From: Glaciozyma antarctica PI12 | Taxonomy: Eukaryota > Basidiomycota > Microbotryomycetes > Kriegeriales > Camptobasidiaceae | Length of the DNA: 64,000 nucleotides | Direction of reading: 5' to 3' | Assembly (NCBI GenBank): GCA_002917775.1 | Contig: KZ627156.1 | Location: 1,196,457-1,260,456, forward strand | In this document: positions 1-10,868 of the stretch, in pieces | Layout of the letters: each line of letters starts with the position of its first letter | Numbering within the stretch: the stretch's first letter is position 1 | The notes under the pieces: model-generated | Told to the model about the DNA's origin: nothing | The model's input: the letters and a program-made list of their open reading frames with translations, nothing else | The model's database searches: none | Made by a program: the position numbers and the translations under genes

Positions 1-438
1 CTCACTCGTACGCACCCGAATGCCGTACAGTCCCGTATTTGCAGCGTTCGCCAACCGCAGTGGACGAGGGCACGATGAACGCAAAGTTGTAGCTGTTGTC
101 ACCCGGGTCAGCTCCCCCCCTTCCCTCAGGCCTCAGGCCTCACGAAAAGCAACGCACTGATGCTCCCCCGCCTCGAGCTTCTCCTCCAACTCAATCTCCA
201 GCACCTTGAGCAGCGTATCCTCGCACTCATACCTCAAATCTCCTCCACCACACATCGTCCCGATCCCCCTCAGCTGAATCCGGAGCTTTGAAACGCGTTT
301 CGAGGCGGCAAGTGTGAGGGTCACGCTGCCCCGAACGAAGGGGTCGTCTGTAGGGACTTCGGAGGCGAGAGGGTGGAGGAAGATGGTGTCTTCTTCGAGG
401 TGGACGGTGAGCAGGTCGGGCTTCTTCATGCCGAGCAT
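1..438 (-). CDS. Arrestin-like protein 1, 3' part outside the window
   Basis: Arrestin-fold adaptor, probably linking membrane cargo to ubiquitin ligase or trafficking machinery; that role is inferred from the family. The Met at 438 was chosen because it opens the stretch shared with two paralogs in this window (starts 13439 and 15591). Exon 1 is 438..158, followed by an intron with a GTGCGT donor and CTGAC branch. Exon 2 is 92..16, and a further donor lies at 15, so the gene continues left of the window. Exon 1 has the N-domain strand TDDPFVRGSVTLTL and a Cys/Gly turn (MCGGGD). Splicing to exon 2 gives HYNFAFIVPSSTA, the classic arrestin strand, then KYGTVRH. Only about 120 residues are visible. 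The frame is consistent across the intron, so the call is firm although the C-terminal domain is missing. Confidence 0.75.
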
Positions 439-1568
439 GCTGGAGGGGTGAGGGCAGGGCGAGGGGTGGAGTTGGCCAGGGTGTGGGCGGGGCGGGTGTG
501 GGCGGGTGTGGCGGTGCGCTAGGCGTTCGTGGGTGACGGAGCGGGAGGGAAGGCCAGGAGTAGAAGTCCAGGAGTGGAGAAAAGCTGGGGAAGGCCCCAA
601 AGTTGAGCCAAGACGAGAGTTTGGCCGAGAACGTCGGACTCGTGTCGGACTCCGTTCTAGTCTCCACGCTCTCTCGTTTCCGTCTCCCCTTTGCGTCCCA
701 GTCGACGACAGCAGATCCAGCTCAACGAAGTGCTACACGACAGCACCAGCGGCGCCCCAGAGAGCTCAACAGCGGCTATGTCCTCCTGATCAAACCAGCT
801 TCTTCTCGCCAAGACGCGAACGGGAAGGCACTCCCTTCCTACTTCCTTCCGACGGCTCCTCCTGCCTCTGAATGGAAGAAGCCGGCGAGAGAGAGGATCG
901 AATTGATCACGCGAAATTCGGACTCTGGGACCGGCAGCCAATTTCAGAGTGCTCTCGCAAGGAGGGGGAGGGAAGTCGTCCAGATCCTCGGGAAGCTCGA
1001 ACTTTGGAGTCGCCAGGAGTGTATAGCGAGTTGAATGCTGGTAAGGAGGATGCGGAGGATGAGGTGGAGGAGGAGGAGGTAGTGAGGACGGAGTGGATGG
1101 CTTGTGCGGGTGTAGGGGAGGAGAGGGGTGGAGATGCGGTGCGAGGGAGAGAGAGAGATGTGCTGGCAGAGGGTGGAAGGTTTGGAGAGGTAAGAGGGCG
1201 AGAGAGTGGGCTGTGGTGAGGAGTGTTAGTGCTGGCGCGTTGCGAAGGCGAGGCGAGCGTACCTTGCTGGCTGGGAGGAAGGGGAATGGCATCGCTTAAT
1301 GTGGCGGCGATGGGAAAAGCACATCTCGGGAGCTCATCGAGCAGGAGGTAAACCGAGAACGGATCTGGTGAGAGGACGGATCTGGTGAGAATCTTCGGGC
1401 CTCAAATCTCGCTTGTACAATCGCGTCGTCCCGTCGGCCTTTCGACCGCTCTTCGCACAGGCTCCGCGCGTGCCGTTGCTAGTGAAGCAATTGGTAGCTG
1501 TAGTCGAGACGAGCAGAGGCATCCGTGGACGATTGCAAGCCGACCAAGCGTCGAAACGTACATCCGTA
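439..1568. other. Intergenic region between arrestin 1 and the GST gene
   Basis: About 1.1 kb with no convincing gene. A proline-rich open frame on the minus strand (1292 to 657) has no domain, no consistent splice pattern and no paralog, and is probably a chance open frame in GC-rich DNA. The part just above 438 would be the promoter and 5' UTR of arrestin 1. Confidence 0.5.
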
Positions 1569-1600
1569 TCACACGAATCACCCGAATCACCCGAATCACT
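1569..1600. repeat. Three 9-bp direct repeats carrying the GST stop codon
   Basis: The unit CGAATCACC is repeated three times (1574-1582, 1583-1591, 1592-1600, last base differing). Read on the minus strand in the GST frame, the 9-nt unit keeps phase and gives TGA TTC GGG repeatedly, so in-frame TGA codons occur at 1598, 1589, 1580 and 1571. Confidence 0.85.
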
Positions 1601-2526
1601 TCGCAGCTTTCGCAGCCGCGATCCTCGCCTTCGTAAACTCGATAACATAAGGCTCATCGAACGTCGCCTGCGAACCTCATCAGCGTCCCTCCCACCCTCA
1701 CAGCCCCCCGCAAGACGACTCACCTGGAACGACGGCCTCGACGTCAGATCCTCGACCCACGTCTTCACGGCTTCGTACTCCTCTCCTAGAAGCTTCACCC
1801 AAAGCTCCGACGGCAGCATCCCTTCGCACGCGAACCACATCAGCTCCCCTCTATCCTCGCAGCAAAATCGGCGACTCACCCGCTCGACCACACGCAAACA
1901 ACCTCGCAGCGAAAGGCAGCGCCCCAAGGTCCCCTATCGAGATCTTCTCGCCGAGGACGAATGGCCCTTCGTGCTTCAGGAGTAGGGATTGGATTTCGGA
2001 GAGGCCGGCGAGGAGGTTGGCGGAAGTGGTGGAGAGCGGGGCTGTGCCGAAGTGGAGGTCGCGGGAGGGTCCAGTGACGACTTGGTTGAAACGTTCTGGC
2101 AGGCAAGCCGAGAGTCAGCTAGGTCCAGACAGAAGGGTAGGCAGGAGAGTGGCGCGGGAGGACGCACCGATGAAGTACCGAGCCTCAGCGCGCAGGATCG
2201 GATCGGAGGGGAGGAGCTGGCCAGGGTAGAGGTCCGATACGAGCTCGAGGATAACGTGGCTCTCAGGAACCTTGGCCGTGCCTTTGGCGTCGTCGCCGCC
2301 GACCTGGAGGACGGGGACCTTGGAGGCGGGGTTGATGCGCGAGGCGTACCACTCTGGCTTGTTCTGCAGGTCGATCTCGATGTGCGTGTGCGGCGCCTGT
2401 CGGAGTGGGTTAGCAGACGTACAGCGGAGGGAGGAGGAGACGCACATGGACCTCGGCAAGGGCAAGCGTTGCGCGTTGAGCCCAAGGGCAGATCTTGGCG
2501 CTGTAGAGGGTGAGTTCGGGGACCAT
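1596..2526 (-). CDS. Glutathione S-transferase, omega-like
   Basis: Cytosolic thiol transferase or dehydroascorbate reductase-type GST (role from family). Five exons join in frame. Exon 1 (2526..2446) begins MVPELTLYSAKICPWAQR, a thioredoxin-fold N-terminus whose CPWAQR matches the CPFAQR active-site cysteine motif of omega GSTs. Exon 2 holds the glutathione-binding loop NPASKVPVL and the ESHVILELV stretch. Exons 3-4 hold the helical C-domain (GPFVLGEKISIGDL). The last exon ends in a lysine/alanine-rich tail. Introns have GTGCGT or GTGAGT donors. The start at 2526 sits directly before the first beta strand. The terminal TGA lies in a 9-bp tandem repeat that supplies further in-frame stops. 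The next gene on this strand is an F-box pseudogene about 430 bp upstream; no operon is implied. Confidence 0.85.
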
Positions 2527-2956
2527 GGCGAGCTGCTGTGTTTGTGGAAGCAGAAGGAACTGTCGACTTGAGAGCAGGAGGGAGACGAGAGAATCGCGTC
2601 AACACCGCGACAAGTGGGGCGCGCCAAGTGGGGGGCGATTCTGTAGCAGCGACGACGAGCTCAAAGCTGGGCGACAAAACGGGAGAGAGCAATGCAAAGG
2701 CAACGCGTAGAGTGGTAGCAAGTCGGAAGCGATGCGAGAACAGAAGAAGCAGTCGCTCTCGAACTCGTCTCGCAGGATCACTCCCCTGTTCCTCGTGCTG
2801 AACACAGCGCTCAAAGATGACATAGAGAGCGATGAGTAGCTGAGCAGAACAAGAGAGAGGACGGAGGAGGCTGGCAGAAGCAGAATCTACAACACGAATC
2901 CCCAGCTCCGTGAACATCGTCCTCGCTACTCCCTCGCTCGCGTCGCAGAGACGAAA

Positions 2957-3898
2957 CTAGCAGGCTCTGTCGACTGGGAAGGCAAACGAGCACCGAGTAA
3001 TCATATTATGCTCCATTCCGGATAAATACGCGACGACTGCGGCACAGAAAGCAGGATCAGCAGTGCCTTCGAACAAACGAACGAGATCAACGCACCCTCT
3101 TTGACTCGAGCAGTGGTGGCTGGAGGTGTCGATGATATCGAGATCTTTGAGCGAGGGGAAGCCGGCGAGGAATGTGGGGGTCACTCGATAGGAGAGGAGG
3201 GCTTCGACTGAAAGAGTCGTGATTTGGGGGATAGTGGCGGCTTCGGGGGAGGCAAGAGGGAGAGGGTTGGGATTCACGCGCGGCGAAACTTGAAGAGAGA
3301 GATCGCTTAGTCGAGGGTAGCGGTGGAGGTGTGCGTAGAGGGCTGGTTGCAGCGGGTCGCTGGGAAAGCTGTTGTCGAGTTCGAGCTCGGCGAGCGACGG
3401 CAAGCTTCCCTCCTTGAGACCTCCATCAAGGATCACTTGCGCCAACCGCCCGCTTCCTTCGAGTGCGATCCACTGCACATTCGGGAGCGCCTCGAGCAGC
3501 TCCGCGAAGTGCTCGGTCGTGGGCACTCCTCCGTCCTCCTGAAGCTGCCACTCCCACCCCAACGACACGAGCGACCCCTTGATCTCCACCGAAAGCTCGT
3601 ACACTAGCCCGCCCAGCTTTGGATTGTGCGTGATCGTCCTGCAGAGCTGCTCGAGCTTTTCGTAGCTGTGGACCCTAACATGGCGATAGAGGGAGGCGTT
3701 GGTATAGGGAAGGAGCTACTTGCTGAGCGGGCATCGAATGGCAGTGAAGATGGCGAGGAGGAGCTCGGCAGGAAGGCTGGAGAGGTGATCGGTCGTGATG
3801 GGGAGCTGGGGAGGAAGAACGCTTCAGCACCTCAACCAAGATTCCCGGGGGCTGCTGCTCACCTTAGCTGGGCGTAGCTGCAGCGTGCTGTTCTCCAT
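2957..3898 (-). pseudogene. F-box/LRR type A copy 1, nonsense codon and truncated end
   Basis: A member of the family also seen at 5713, 9269 and 19486. Exon 1 encodes a short N-terminus from Met 3898. After an intron comes the F-box helix DHLSSLPAELLLAIF, then an in-frame TAG within the box (reverse strand AGC AAG TAG CTC), where intact copy 4 reads through. The frame then stays open from MYELSVEIKG through LRR-like repeats (SLPSLAELELDNSFPSDPL) to 2957. It ends about 150 residues earlier than its relatives and lacks the family's C-terminal signature (NPETG...LPEWTE). F-box proteins recruit substrates to SCF ubiquitin ligases. This copy could make at most a box-less LRR fragment, so it is called a pseudogene; a sequencing error at one base would not restore the missing end. 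Confidence 0.7.
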
Positions 3899-4259
3899 GG
3901 CGAGTAGCTCAGCAGTTGGCGAATTCGGTGGTGTGGGAGGAGCGAAAGAGGACCTTTCAAGCGGACTGAGAGTTGCATTCCCCAGGCGCTCTCGAGCTTG
4001 AAGATAGGGTTGGGCTCGCCGAGCAGAGACGCCTATTTTACTAGGCGGTGGTCCGCTGTTTGGGAACGTCGAAGTACTCGTGGCATCGAGGACCTGCCAG
4101 CGAGAGAGGGAAACAGAGGCAAGAAGGGAGCGATATCGCATGTACTTCGTGACATTCCAATCGTCCCTGAATAAGGAGGTGCAAAGTCTTGCGAACGATG
4201 GAGACGGTCAGCGAAGTCCACGGCGAACCCAGCGACAAACGCACCAGCTCCTCACCCAC

Positions 4260-5713
4260 TCAGGCGCTCTCCTGCTCCTCTTCCTCCCTCCCAATCTGAG
4301 CCCGCCTCTCCTTCTCCTCCTCCACCAGCGCCAGCTCGTGCTCAAAGTCGTCGTGCATCTGCAGCGCGACCCCGATCGTCCCATCGTTGTCCATCCCTCG
4401 CGCGCGCGCCTTCTTCAAAAACTCCGCCGCACCAGCACGCGTAAACTCCTCGGTCCATTCTGGCAGTCTCCAGCCAGGGTACGGCTCGAGCGCGCCCGTT
4501 TCAGGATTCTCGTACACCTTGCCGCCGCTCTCCTCGATCGTTGCTCCGGGGTTGCCGAAGTCGACTTGCAGGTCGAAGAGCCTGAGATACGGAAGCTTCC
4601 GCGGCCCTTCAACGAGCTGCAAAAGCTCCTGGTCGCTCAAGAACACGTCCTGACCCAAAGAAAGCTCTTCGACGGTCGGAGGGATGTGGTTGATGACGTC
4701 CTCCGTAGCGCTGGGCCCGTTAATGCACAGATGAGTGAGACGGATGAATCTAGGGAGAAGGAGGTCGACGGCAGGGAAGAAGATCCATTCCTCCGATTCC
4801 GTGGTGGGGACCCAGCAGAGAACGAGGCGCTCGATGGAGTGAGTGACGGCGAGGAGGATGGGAGGATAATTTGGCGAGGGAGAGGTGTTGAAGAGCTCCA
4901 GGGATCGAAGGGAGGGGAAAGCGACGAGGAGGAGGGGGTTGGAGGGGGAGGAGAGGTCCGCGTAGAAGTCGAGCGAGGTGATCGAGTCGAGCGAAGGTGG
5001 TTCGGCGAATGAGGGTAGGGCGGGAAGGTGGGCAGGGAGGAAAGGCGACAGGCTAATTGTGAGAGAGTGGAGTTTAGGATATCGATGGAGTTGAGAGTAG
5101 AAGCGGGGGTCGAATGGATCCGAGGGGAAGCCGTGCTCGACCTTGAGCTTCGCAAGCAACGGCAAGCTTCCGTCCTCGAGCTCGTGCGCCGGTACGATCT
5201 GTGCAGCGTTAACGCATCCTACGAGAACCAGCTCCTCCAAGTTCGGCATCGCTTCGAACAGCTGAACCAGCTCTGCGCACGTGGGGAGCCCCAGGTCCGC
5301 CTGCAGCTCGTTCGTCCACGACCGAGGTCCCTTCTTCCCCTCGACACGAATCGATAGCGTCCGTACAAGCGATCCCAAGCTCTTGTCGAATGCCAGCGAC
5401 CGACAGAGCTGATCAAGTCGTTCGAAGCTGTCGACGCAGGTTGAATAGTAGAGGTTGGGAGGAGTGAAAGGGCGGAGGGTCCTGCTAATCGCACCGACGA
5501 TTTAAGGTCGATTCTCCTGCCATATGAGAGCAAAGATGTGGTCGAGCAGTTCGTTGGGGAGTTGAGAGAGGTGGTCGACGAGAGGGAGCTGCGAAGGAGT
5601 GGGTGCTGTTTAGCGCACAGCGGGGACGGCACAAGAGAGATGCGGCTCACTTCGGCTGCTCCTGGTGGTTGGAACTGCCGCTCGAGCGTATCTTGAAGTC
5701 CCTGGTGTTTCAT
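4260..5713 (-). pseudogene. F-box/LRR type A copy 2, single in-frame TAA after the box
   Basis: Exon 1 starts at Met 5713 (MKHQGLQDTLERQF...). Exon 2 begins at 5588 with the F-box LVDHLSQLPNELLDHIFAL. A TAA follows (reads CGA CCT TAA ATC). The same frame then stays open for 372 codons from MGSLVRTLSIRVEGKK to 4260. The LRR part is complete: repeated LPSFAE/SLEL units, then the conserved end YENPETGALEPYPGW, LPEWTEEFTRAGA and an acidic tail. Only one lesion separates it from a full-length SCF substrate receptor. Possible readings are a recent pseudogene, a box-less protein started at the internal Met, or a base error. It lies head-to-head with TAF4, the two starts about 160 bp apart. Confidence 0.65.
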
Positions 5714-5875
5714 GGGTTTGAGGGCGACTGGGGAGGAGACAAGGAGCGAGCGACCAGAGAGACTTCGCGCCGTCGACGGTCTCCATCCCTCCACACCTTC
5801 CGCAGCTACGCCAACACCACCGCCGACCAGCTCTCCTCTTAGCGCGTCGCCCGAGTACACCCCATCGCCGCGCCG

Positions 5876-7564
5876 ATGCTTCCCAACGTCCGACCAGCTC
5901 CAGCTCCCGCCCCTGGCGTCTCGGCAAGCAACCTCTGGAACGGCAGCGCAGGTGCAACTGGACCTAGTTCACCGGGAGGACCAGGGATACAGCTACCTCA
6001 GCGGACAGGACCGGGACTGTTGGCGGGCGCGGGTGCCGGAGGTGAGTGTGGCACCGCTGTTTGGGGGTCACGGCTGCGCGTGTGGTGGTGAGCGGGGTGC
6101 TCGGGCAGGAGGGGTCTGCTCAGCGCCCCAGGAACACATCAAGGAGCGCACGCTAACCCTGACTCGTTGGTACAGCTGCCGTCGCCGGACCTTCAAAAGC
6201 TCGCGCCGACTCAGCAGAGTGGGCTCACCTCCTCCGCTGCACTCCGCCCGTTCTAACACACGCCGCCGCAGAGTTGGCGACGGCCCCGAGTCGAAGCAAA
6301 CGGACGTCGATGCTCTGATGGATGCCGTTGGGATCTCTGGAGTCGATATCGGAGTGCGTTCGTGTCTCTTGGGCGCGGGGGGCTGGAGCTGATGGGGCTC
6401 CTCAGGCCGAGGAGGAAGGACTACGGTTGGCGTCCGAGCGGATGCAGCCTGTGCCTTCAGGGCCAATCGCCGACCGCAGCAGGAAGCAGGACTTCATCGA
6501 CCCCTCCGTGCTTGCCGACGTCGTAAAGAAGATTGGTTGGTCGCTCCCGCTCCCTGGCCCCTGCACGAGCTAACTCCCCCCCCCCAGCCGCTGCCTTCCA
6601 ACTCCGTACTCTCGAGCCCGATACAATCCCACTCATCGCCCTCGCCACGCGCCATCGCCTTCTCTCCCTCATCACGGCCGCCATCGCCGCACGGGACCAC
6701 CGACTCAACGCCTCTCACCTCCGCCCACCTCCCTTTTCAACCAAGCGACCTCGCTCCTCCTCCCGCTCCCCCTCTCCCCCTCGACGCGAGAAGAGCCCGG
6801 CTTGGGACGTCGCAGTGCTGGACGAGCAGGAGAAGGTGCTAGGCGTGCTGGAGCGAGTCGATCGGGAGGAAGAGCGGAAGAAGCGTCGAGAACGGATGAT
6901 CAGGGAGCAGAAGGAGCAGGAGGAGCGGGATCTGGCGGAAGCGGTTGCGGCATCTGCGGCGGCGGAGGCGGAGCGGGAGGCGAGTGGCGGAGCTGGCGAA
7001 CGTCTCGTTGTCGGTGGGAGCGGAGTGAGCACGCCGAAAGGCAAGGAGGGGAAGGACGGGAAGGAGAAGAAGGAGAAGAAGGAGAAGAAGAAGAAGGAGG
7101 GAGCGATGAGCGAGGACGTTCGGAAGCGCCTCACGGACCAAGTCGCCATGCGCTCGATTGGAGGCAAGAGCTTCTCGTGGGCCAACGCCGGCGCCAGCAC
7201 GAGTGGATTCGCCTCCCCGACGCCGTCGAACCTCCCGAAACCCAAGTTCGCTCCTGGATCGTCGCTCCCGCCGCCGACGTTTGGGACCCCGATCCACAAG
7301 CCGAGCGGATTAGGCGCGCCGTCGTTTACTCCTGGGAGCGGGGAGGGACTGTTGAGTCGGATGGCGGGCGTACCGCCGTTGCATGATGCGGGAAGGAGGG
7401 AGCGAGAGAAGGAGGAGTGGGAGCGAGGAGTCAATGTCGTTGAGCGTGAGGATTTGGTGTTTGCGCTCGAGCGGGAGAGGGGGATGGGAGTGGGGAAGGG
7501 GAGTGGGAGGAACTCGATTGCCAGGGCGAGGGCGGGGGCGTCGAGTATCGGGAGGGGGAGATAG
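5876..7564 (+). CDS. TAF4: TFIID subunit TAF4 (TAF4 C-terminal histone-fold family)
   Basis: Scaffold subunit of TFIID that pairs with TAF12 through a histone fold (known for the family). The visible start at 5876 gives a Pro/Gly-rich N-terminus; a low-complexity frame upstream leaves the true start open. Exon 1 ends at 6041, exon 2 starts at 6176 and is joined through a short intron with a CTAAC branch to TDVDALMDAVGISGVDIG, then AEEEGLRLASERM. Next comes the histone-fold half DFIDPSVLADVVKKI, spliced to AAAFQLRTLEPDTIPLIALA and HRLLSLITAAIAARDHRL. The C-terminal part has a Lys/Glu-rich linker (EKKEKKEKKKKEG) and the TAF4 end motif LTDQVAMRSIGGKSFSWA. Exon phases agree throughout. The N-terminus is the least certain part. 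Confidence 0.8.
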
Positions 7565-7898
7565 TCTTGGTCTTGCGCAAGTCGCGCTGCCAATCTTTAA
7601 CGCCGTTCATTGGAAGAACAGCTTCCTGCTCGGTAGTATAAGTAGAGGCCAGCCGGGCGAGCGTGCTTCCGAGCACACCAGGTCGACAGACGCGTTCAAC
7701 GACGAGAGTTGTGTCGCAACCTGGATTCGCCGCGGACTTTCGCCTTCGACCGTTCGCAGAGGAGCTGAACAGCCTGGCCAAAGGGCAGCCTAGTAGATTT
7801 CAAGCCTTGCCATCCTTGCTGCGTTAGCAGCAGTGGGCCGAGGCTAACTTGAACACGCCAGTTGAACCTGCGACTCATGCTCTTATCTTCCTTCCCTC
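7565..7898. other. Intergenic, promoter of the transaldolase-like gene
   Basis: About 330 bp between two plus-strand genes. A TATA-like TATAAG lies near 7637. A pyrimidine-rich stretch runs directly up to the ATG at 7899. No open frame of interest was seen. Confidence 0.4.
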
Positions 7899-9080
7899 AT
7901 GTCGTCTCCTCCCAGCCTTCTCTCCGCGCTCGCAGAGCATACGACCATCGACTTAGACTGTAACGATGAGCAGATCGCGGCTCTCTACCCCTCAAAAACC
8001 TTCGCCCACAGCACGTCGAACCAAGCATTGTGCTACTTCGAGCTCCTCAAGCCGCACCACCAACACATCCCCGCCGAGGCAGCCGCAGAAGCTCAGCGGC
8101 TCGTAGAAGATGGCGTGGAGGGAGCCAAGGGGAGGGACGTCGCTGCCGTAGCCGTCGACTTGATGGTGAGCCACTGCTCCTCCTCTCCTCCTTCCCCCCG
8201 CGAGCTAACGACCACCTCTCATCAGGCTGTCAAGCTCTCCCTTCTCGTCTTACCGTCCGTCTCCGACCTCGTCCTCACCCAAACCCTCCCCTCTGCCGCC
8301 CACTCGACCACTGCCACCGTCGCTCACGGCCGCGCGCTCGTCGCGCTCCACGAGCATTACGGGATCCCCTCCTGGCGCGTCTGCCTCAAGATCCCCGCTA
8401 CTTCAGCCGGCCTACGAGCCGCCGCGATTCTAGGATCCGAAGGCCTCAACACGTTGGGAACGATCGTCTTGTGCGAGGAGCAGGCGGTTGCGGCGGGGGA
8501 GGCGGGGTGCGTGTTCATCAGCCCGTACCTGAACGAGTTGGAGGTGCATTTCGACGTGGGAGCGTACGAGCGGCTGGGGAACGACGAGAAGGGACCACAC
8601 GGGCTGGATGGATACCGTGTGTCGGCGGTTGCGCAGAAGACGTTTCGTGCGAGGAAGCAGAGGACGCAGGTGATGGGAGCAAGGTGAGTCGCTTCGTTCA
8701 GCTGCTGGACGTGTGGAGGCTGATGCGATTGCAGCATCCACACCCTCTCCGAAGCGATCTGTCTCGCTGGCCTCGCGCATTCGACCCTCCCACCATCCAT
8801 CCTCGCCTTGCTCTCCTCCACCCCTCTCACGCCAGCGTTCTCCAACCTCATCACCCAATCACTCGCCTTCTACGAAGCTGCACTTCCCTCAACTCTACCA
8901 CCGCAGCTCGGCGTCGAGGGCAGCGCAGAACCGAGTCCGCTCGAGCTAGCGCTTGCGGAGCCCAAGGTCGCGGCGCTTTTGAGAAGCGCGTTGGAGATCT
9001 TTGGAGGGTTTGAGATGCAGTTGATGGGGCTCGCGCGGGAGGCATTACGGTACGCAGGGGAGGGAGGAGGGAAGGATTAG
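7899..9080 (+). CDS. Transaldolase-like protein (TAL/FSA superfamily)
   Basis: Three exons (7899-8165, 8226-8683, 8735-9080) join in frame to 356 residues. The N-terminus TTIDLDCNDEQIAALYP with TSNQALCYFELL resembles the first strand and helix of aldolase-type barrels. WRVCLKIPATSAGLRAA corresponds to the Schiff-base lysine motif KIPAT of transaldolases (Lys about 144). GLNTLGTIVLCEEQA and FISPYLNELEVHFD match the later barrel strands (canonical forms end in LISPF). It is clearly more divergent than the standard pentose-phosphate transaldolase, with extra C-terminal helices. It is probably a paralogous sugar-phosphate lyase of unknown substrate rather than the housekeeping TAL1. The start is set by the ATG after a pyrimidine tract. 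Confidence 0.7.
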
Positions 9081-9268
9081 ACGCTGGAAGGCAGCGCGAT
9101 AAACGGCTCCGCGGGGACTGCTCTTCCACTTCTCTGAGCCGATTGCAACTGCTTCGACGATGCTTTTGGTAACGCTTGATCCCAAATCCTACGCGTCCTA
9201 GTCGCCCCTCTTGTTCTCTGCTTTTGTTCTTCAGACGCCTTTCTTCCTCCTTCTCATCGCCCACCACG

Positions 9269-10699
9269 ATGAGCTACACAGAAGTCCACCGATACGCATC
9301 CCCAGCCACTCCCTGAGTCACCTCACGAGGTGAAGGTAAGCTGCGGCGGTGCAAGGTGACCGTGGAGGCGAGCTAACGCTCTCCCGCCTGCAGCTCCCAG
9401 CGGTCGATCACCTCTGCCGACTACCCAATGAACTGCTCGCCTACATCTTCGCCCTCGTCTGGCGTGACTATTGACCCCAGAAGGTCGGCACCGTCAACAA
9501 GACCCTTCTCCCTCTCGCTTACGTCTACTCCTACACCGCATCGAAGTCCAGAGCCACGAGCAGCTCAATCACCTTTGCCGCTTGAGCCGAGCTTAGGAAG
9601 GCTCGTGTTCGGTTTGGTGATTCGTATCGGGGCTACGAAGGGCGTGCGTTGGCCGAAGGAGGTGCAGCCGGATCCAGCAGCTTCGACGACACAGGCGCTG
9701 GCACGGCTGCTCGAAGCGCTGTCGAACCTCAGGGAGCTGAAGATTATTGGCTACATTGAGGCGGCACGGATCGTACTGGCGCACGAGCTCGAGGACGGAA
9801 GCTTGCCTTCGCTTGCGAAGCTTTACCTCGAAGAAGGGTTTCCGTCCGATCCTTTCGACCCCTCCCTCTACTCTCAACTCCATCACTACTCCAAACTCAG
9901 CCACCTTTCCATCCAACTATCCCCTTTTCTTGCCCTCCATCCTCCCACCCTCTCCTCTCCCGCCGAAACACCTTCGCTCCACTCGACCACCTCACTCGAA
10001 TTGCAGGCCGACTTATCCTCCCCCTCCATCCCCCTCTTCCTCTCCGCCTTCTCCGCCCTTCACTTTCTCGAACTGGTCGAGAGCTCGCCCACGCCAGACT
10101 ATCCTCCCCTCCTCCTCGCCGTGACCCCCTCGCTCAAGCGACTCCGCCTGTGCTGGGCCTCTTCGACGGGCCGGCCTGAGGAATGGACTCCCTACCCCTT
10201 CGTCGACCGTATCCTCCCTCGATTCACCCTCCTCACCCACCTCTCCATCTACGGACCTTACTCCTCTCCAGATCTTGTCCGCCACCTCCCGCCATCTCTT
10301 CAAGACCTCTGATTAGGCTCGGACTCGTTTTTCGGCGACCAAGAGGTACTACAGCTCATCGAGGAGCCACGAAGGCTCGTCGCTCTCACGTATTTCGACA
10401 TGGACTTCTGGTGGGGGGCAGAGGGGACGAAGGTCGAGGAATGCGGTGGCAAGGTGTACAGGAACCCGGAGACGAGCGCCCTTGAGCCGTACCCTGACTG
10501 GGAGCTGCCTGAATGGTGCGAGGAGCTCACACGCGCTGGGGTGAAGGAGCTTGGGAGGAAGGCGTGGGCGGTGGGGCTGAGAGCGTTGAGCCCGTTGGGG
10601 CTTGCGCTCAGGGTTCACAAGGAATTTGAGCACGAGCTGGCGTTGTTGGAGAAGGAGAAGGAGAGGAGGGCTCAGATTGCGAGGGAGAAGGAGGAGTAG
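9269..10699 (+). pseudogene. F-box/LRR type A copy 3, multiple lesions
   Basis: A plus-strand copy most similar to copy 2 (4260-5713). A short first exon near 9269 is followed by an intron and the box VDHLCRLPNELLAYIFALVW. Then come a TGA (GAC TAT TGA CCC), two frame changes around 9520-9600, a long open LRR frame (SLPSLAKLYLEEGFPSDPF), and a second TGA at 10310 where copy 2 reads LSLG. The frame is open again to the C-terminal signature YRNPETSALEPYPDW and LPEWCEELTRAG, ending at 10699. With two nonsense codons and two frameshifts this copy is a pseudogene whatever the sequencing accuracy. Both ends are intact, so the duplication covered the whole gene. Confidence 0.85.
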
Positions 10700-10868
10700 G
10701 AGAGCGCCTGAGTGGGTGGGGAGCTGGTGCGTTTCTCGCTGTTTTTGCTGGGGATTCTCCGCTGACCGTCTGCATTTCGCAGCTTCGCAGGATCTTTGCA
10801 ATCTTGCTCAACAAGCTTTTCCACACCCGCTCCTCTCTCGGCTTGCGGCTCACTTCGAAACCGACTGC

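Noticed and set aside
657-1292. 211-codon minus-strand open frame
   Set aside because: Low-complexity Pro/Leu composition, no domain, no splice-consistent neighbours; long chance frames are common in GC-rich DNA.
5876-5980. Alternative upstream TAF4 leader in another frame (from 5712)
   Set aside because: Both leaders are low-complexity; the 5876 frame joins the later exons in phase while the other needs an unsupported donor.
10300-10330. An intron hiding the stop in F-box copy 3
   Set aside because: No donor and acceptor pair of realistic length flanks the TGA at 10310, and the copy has other independent lesions.
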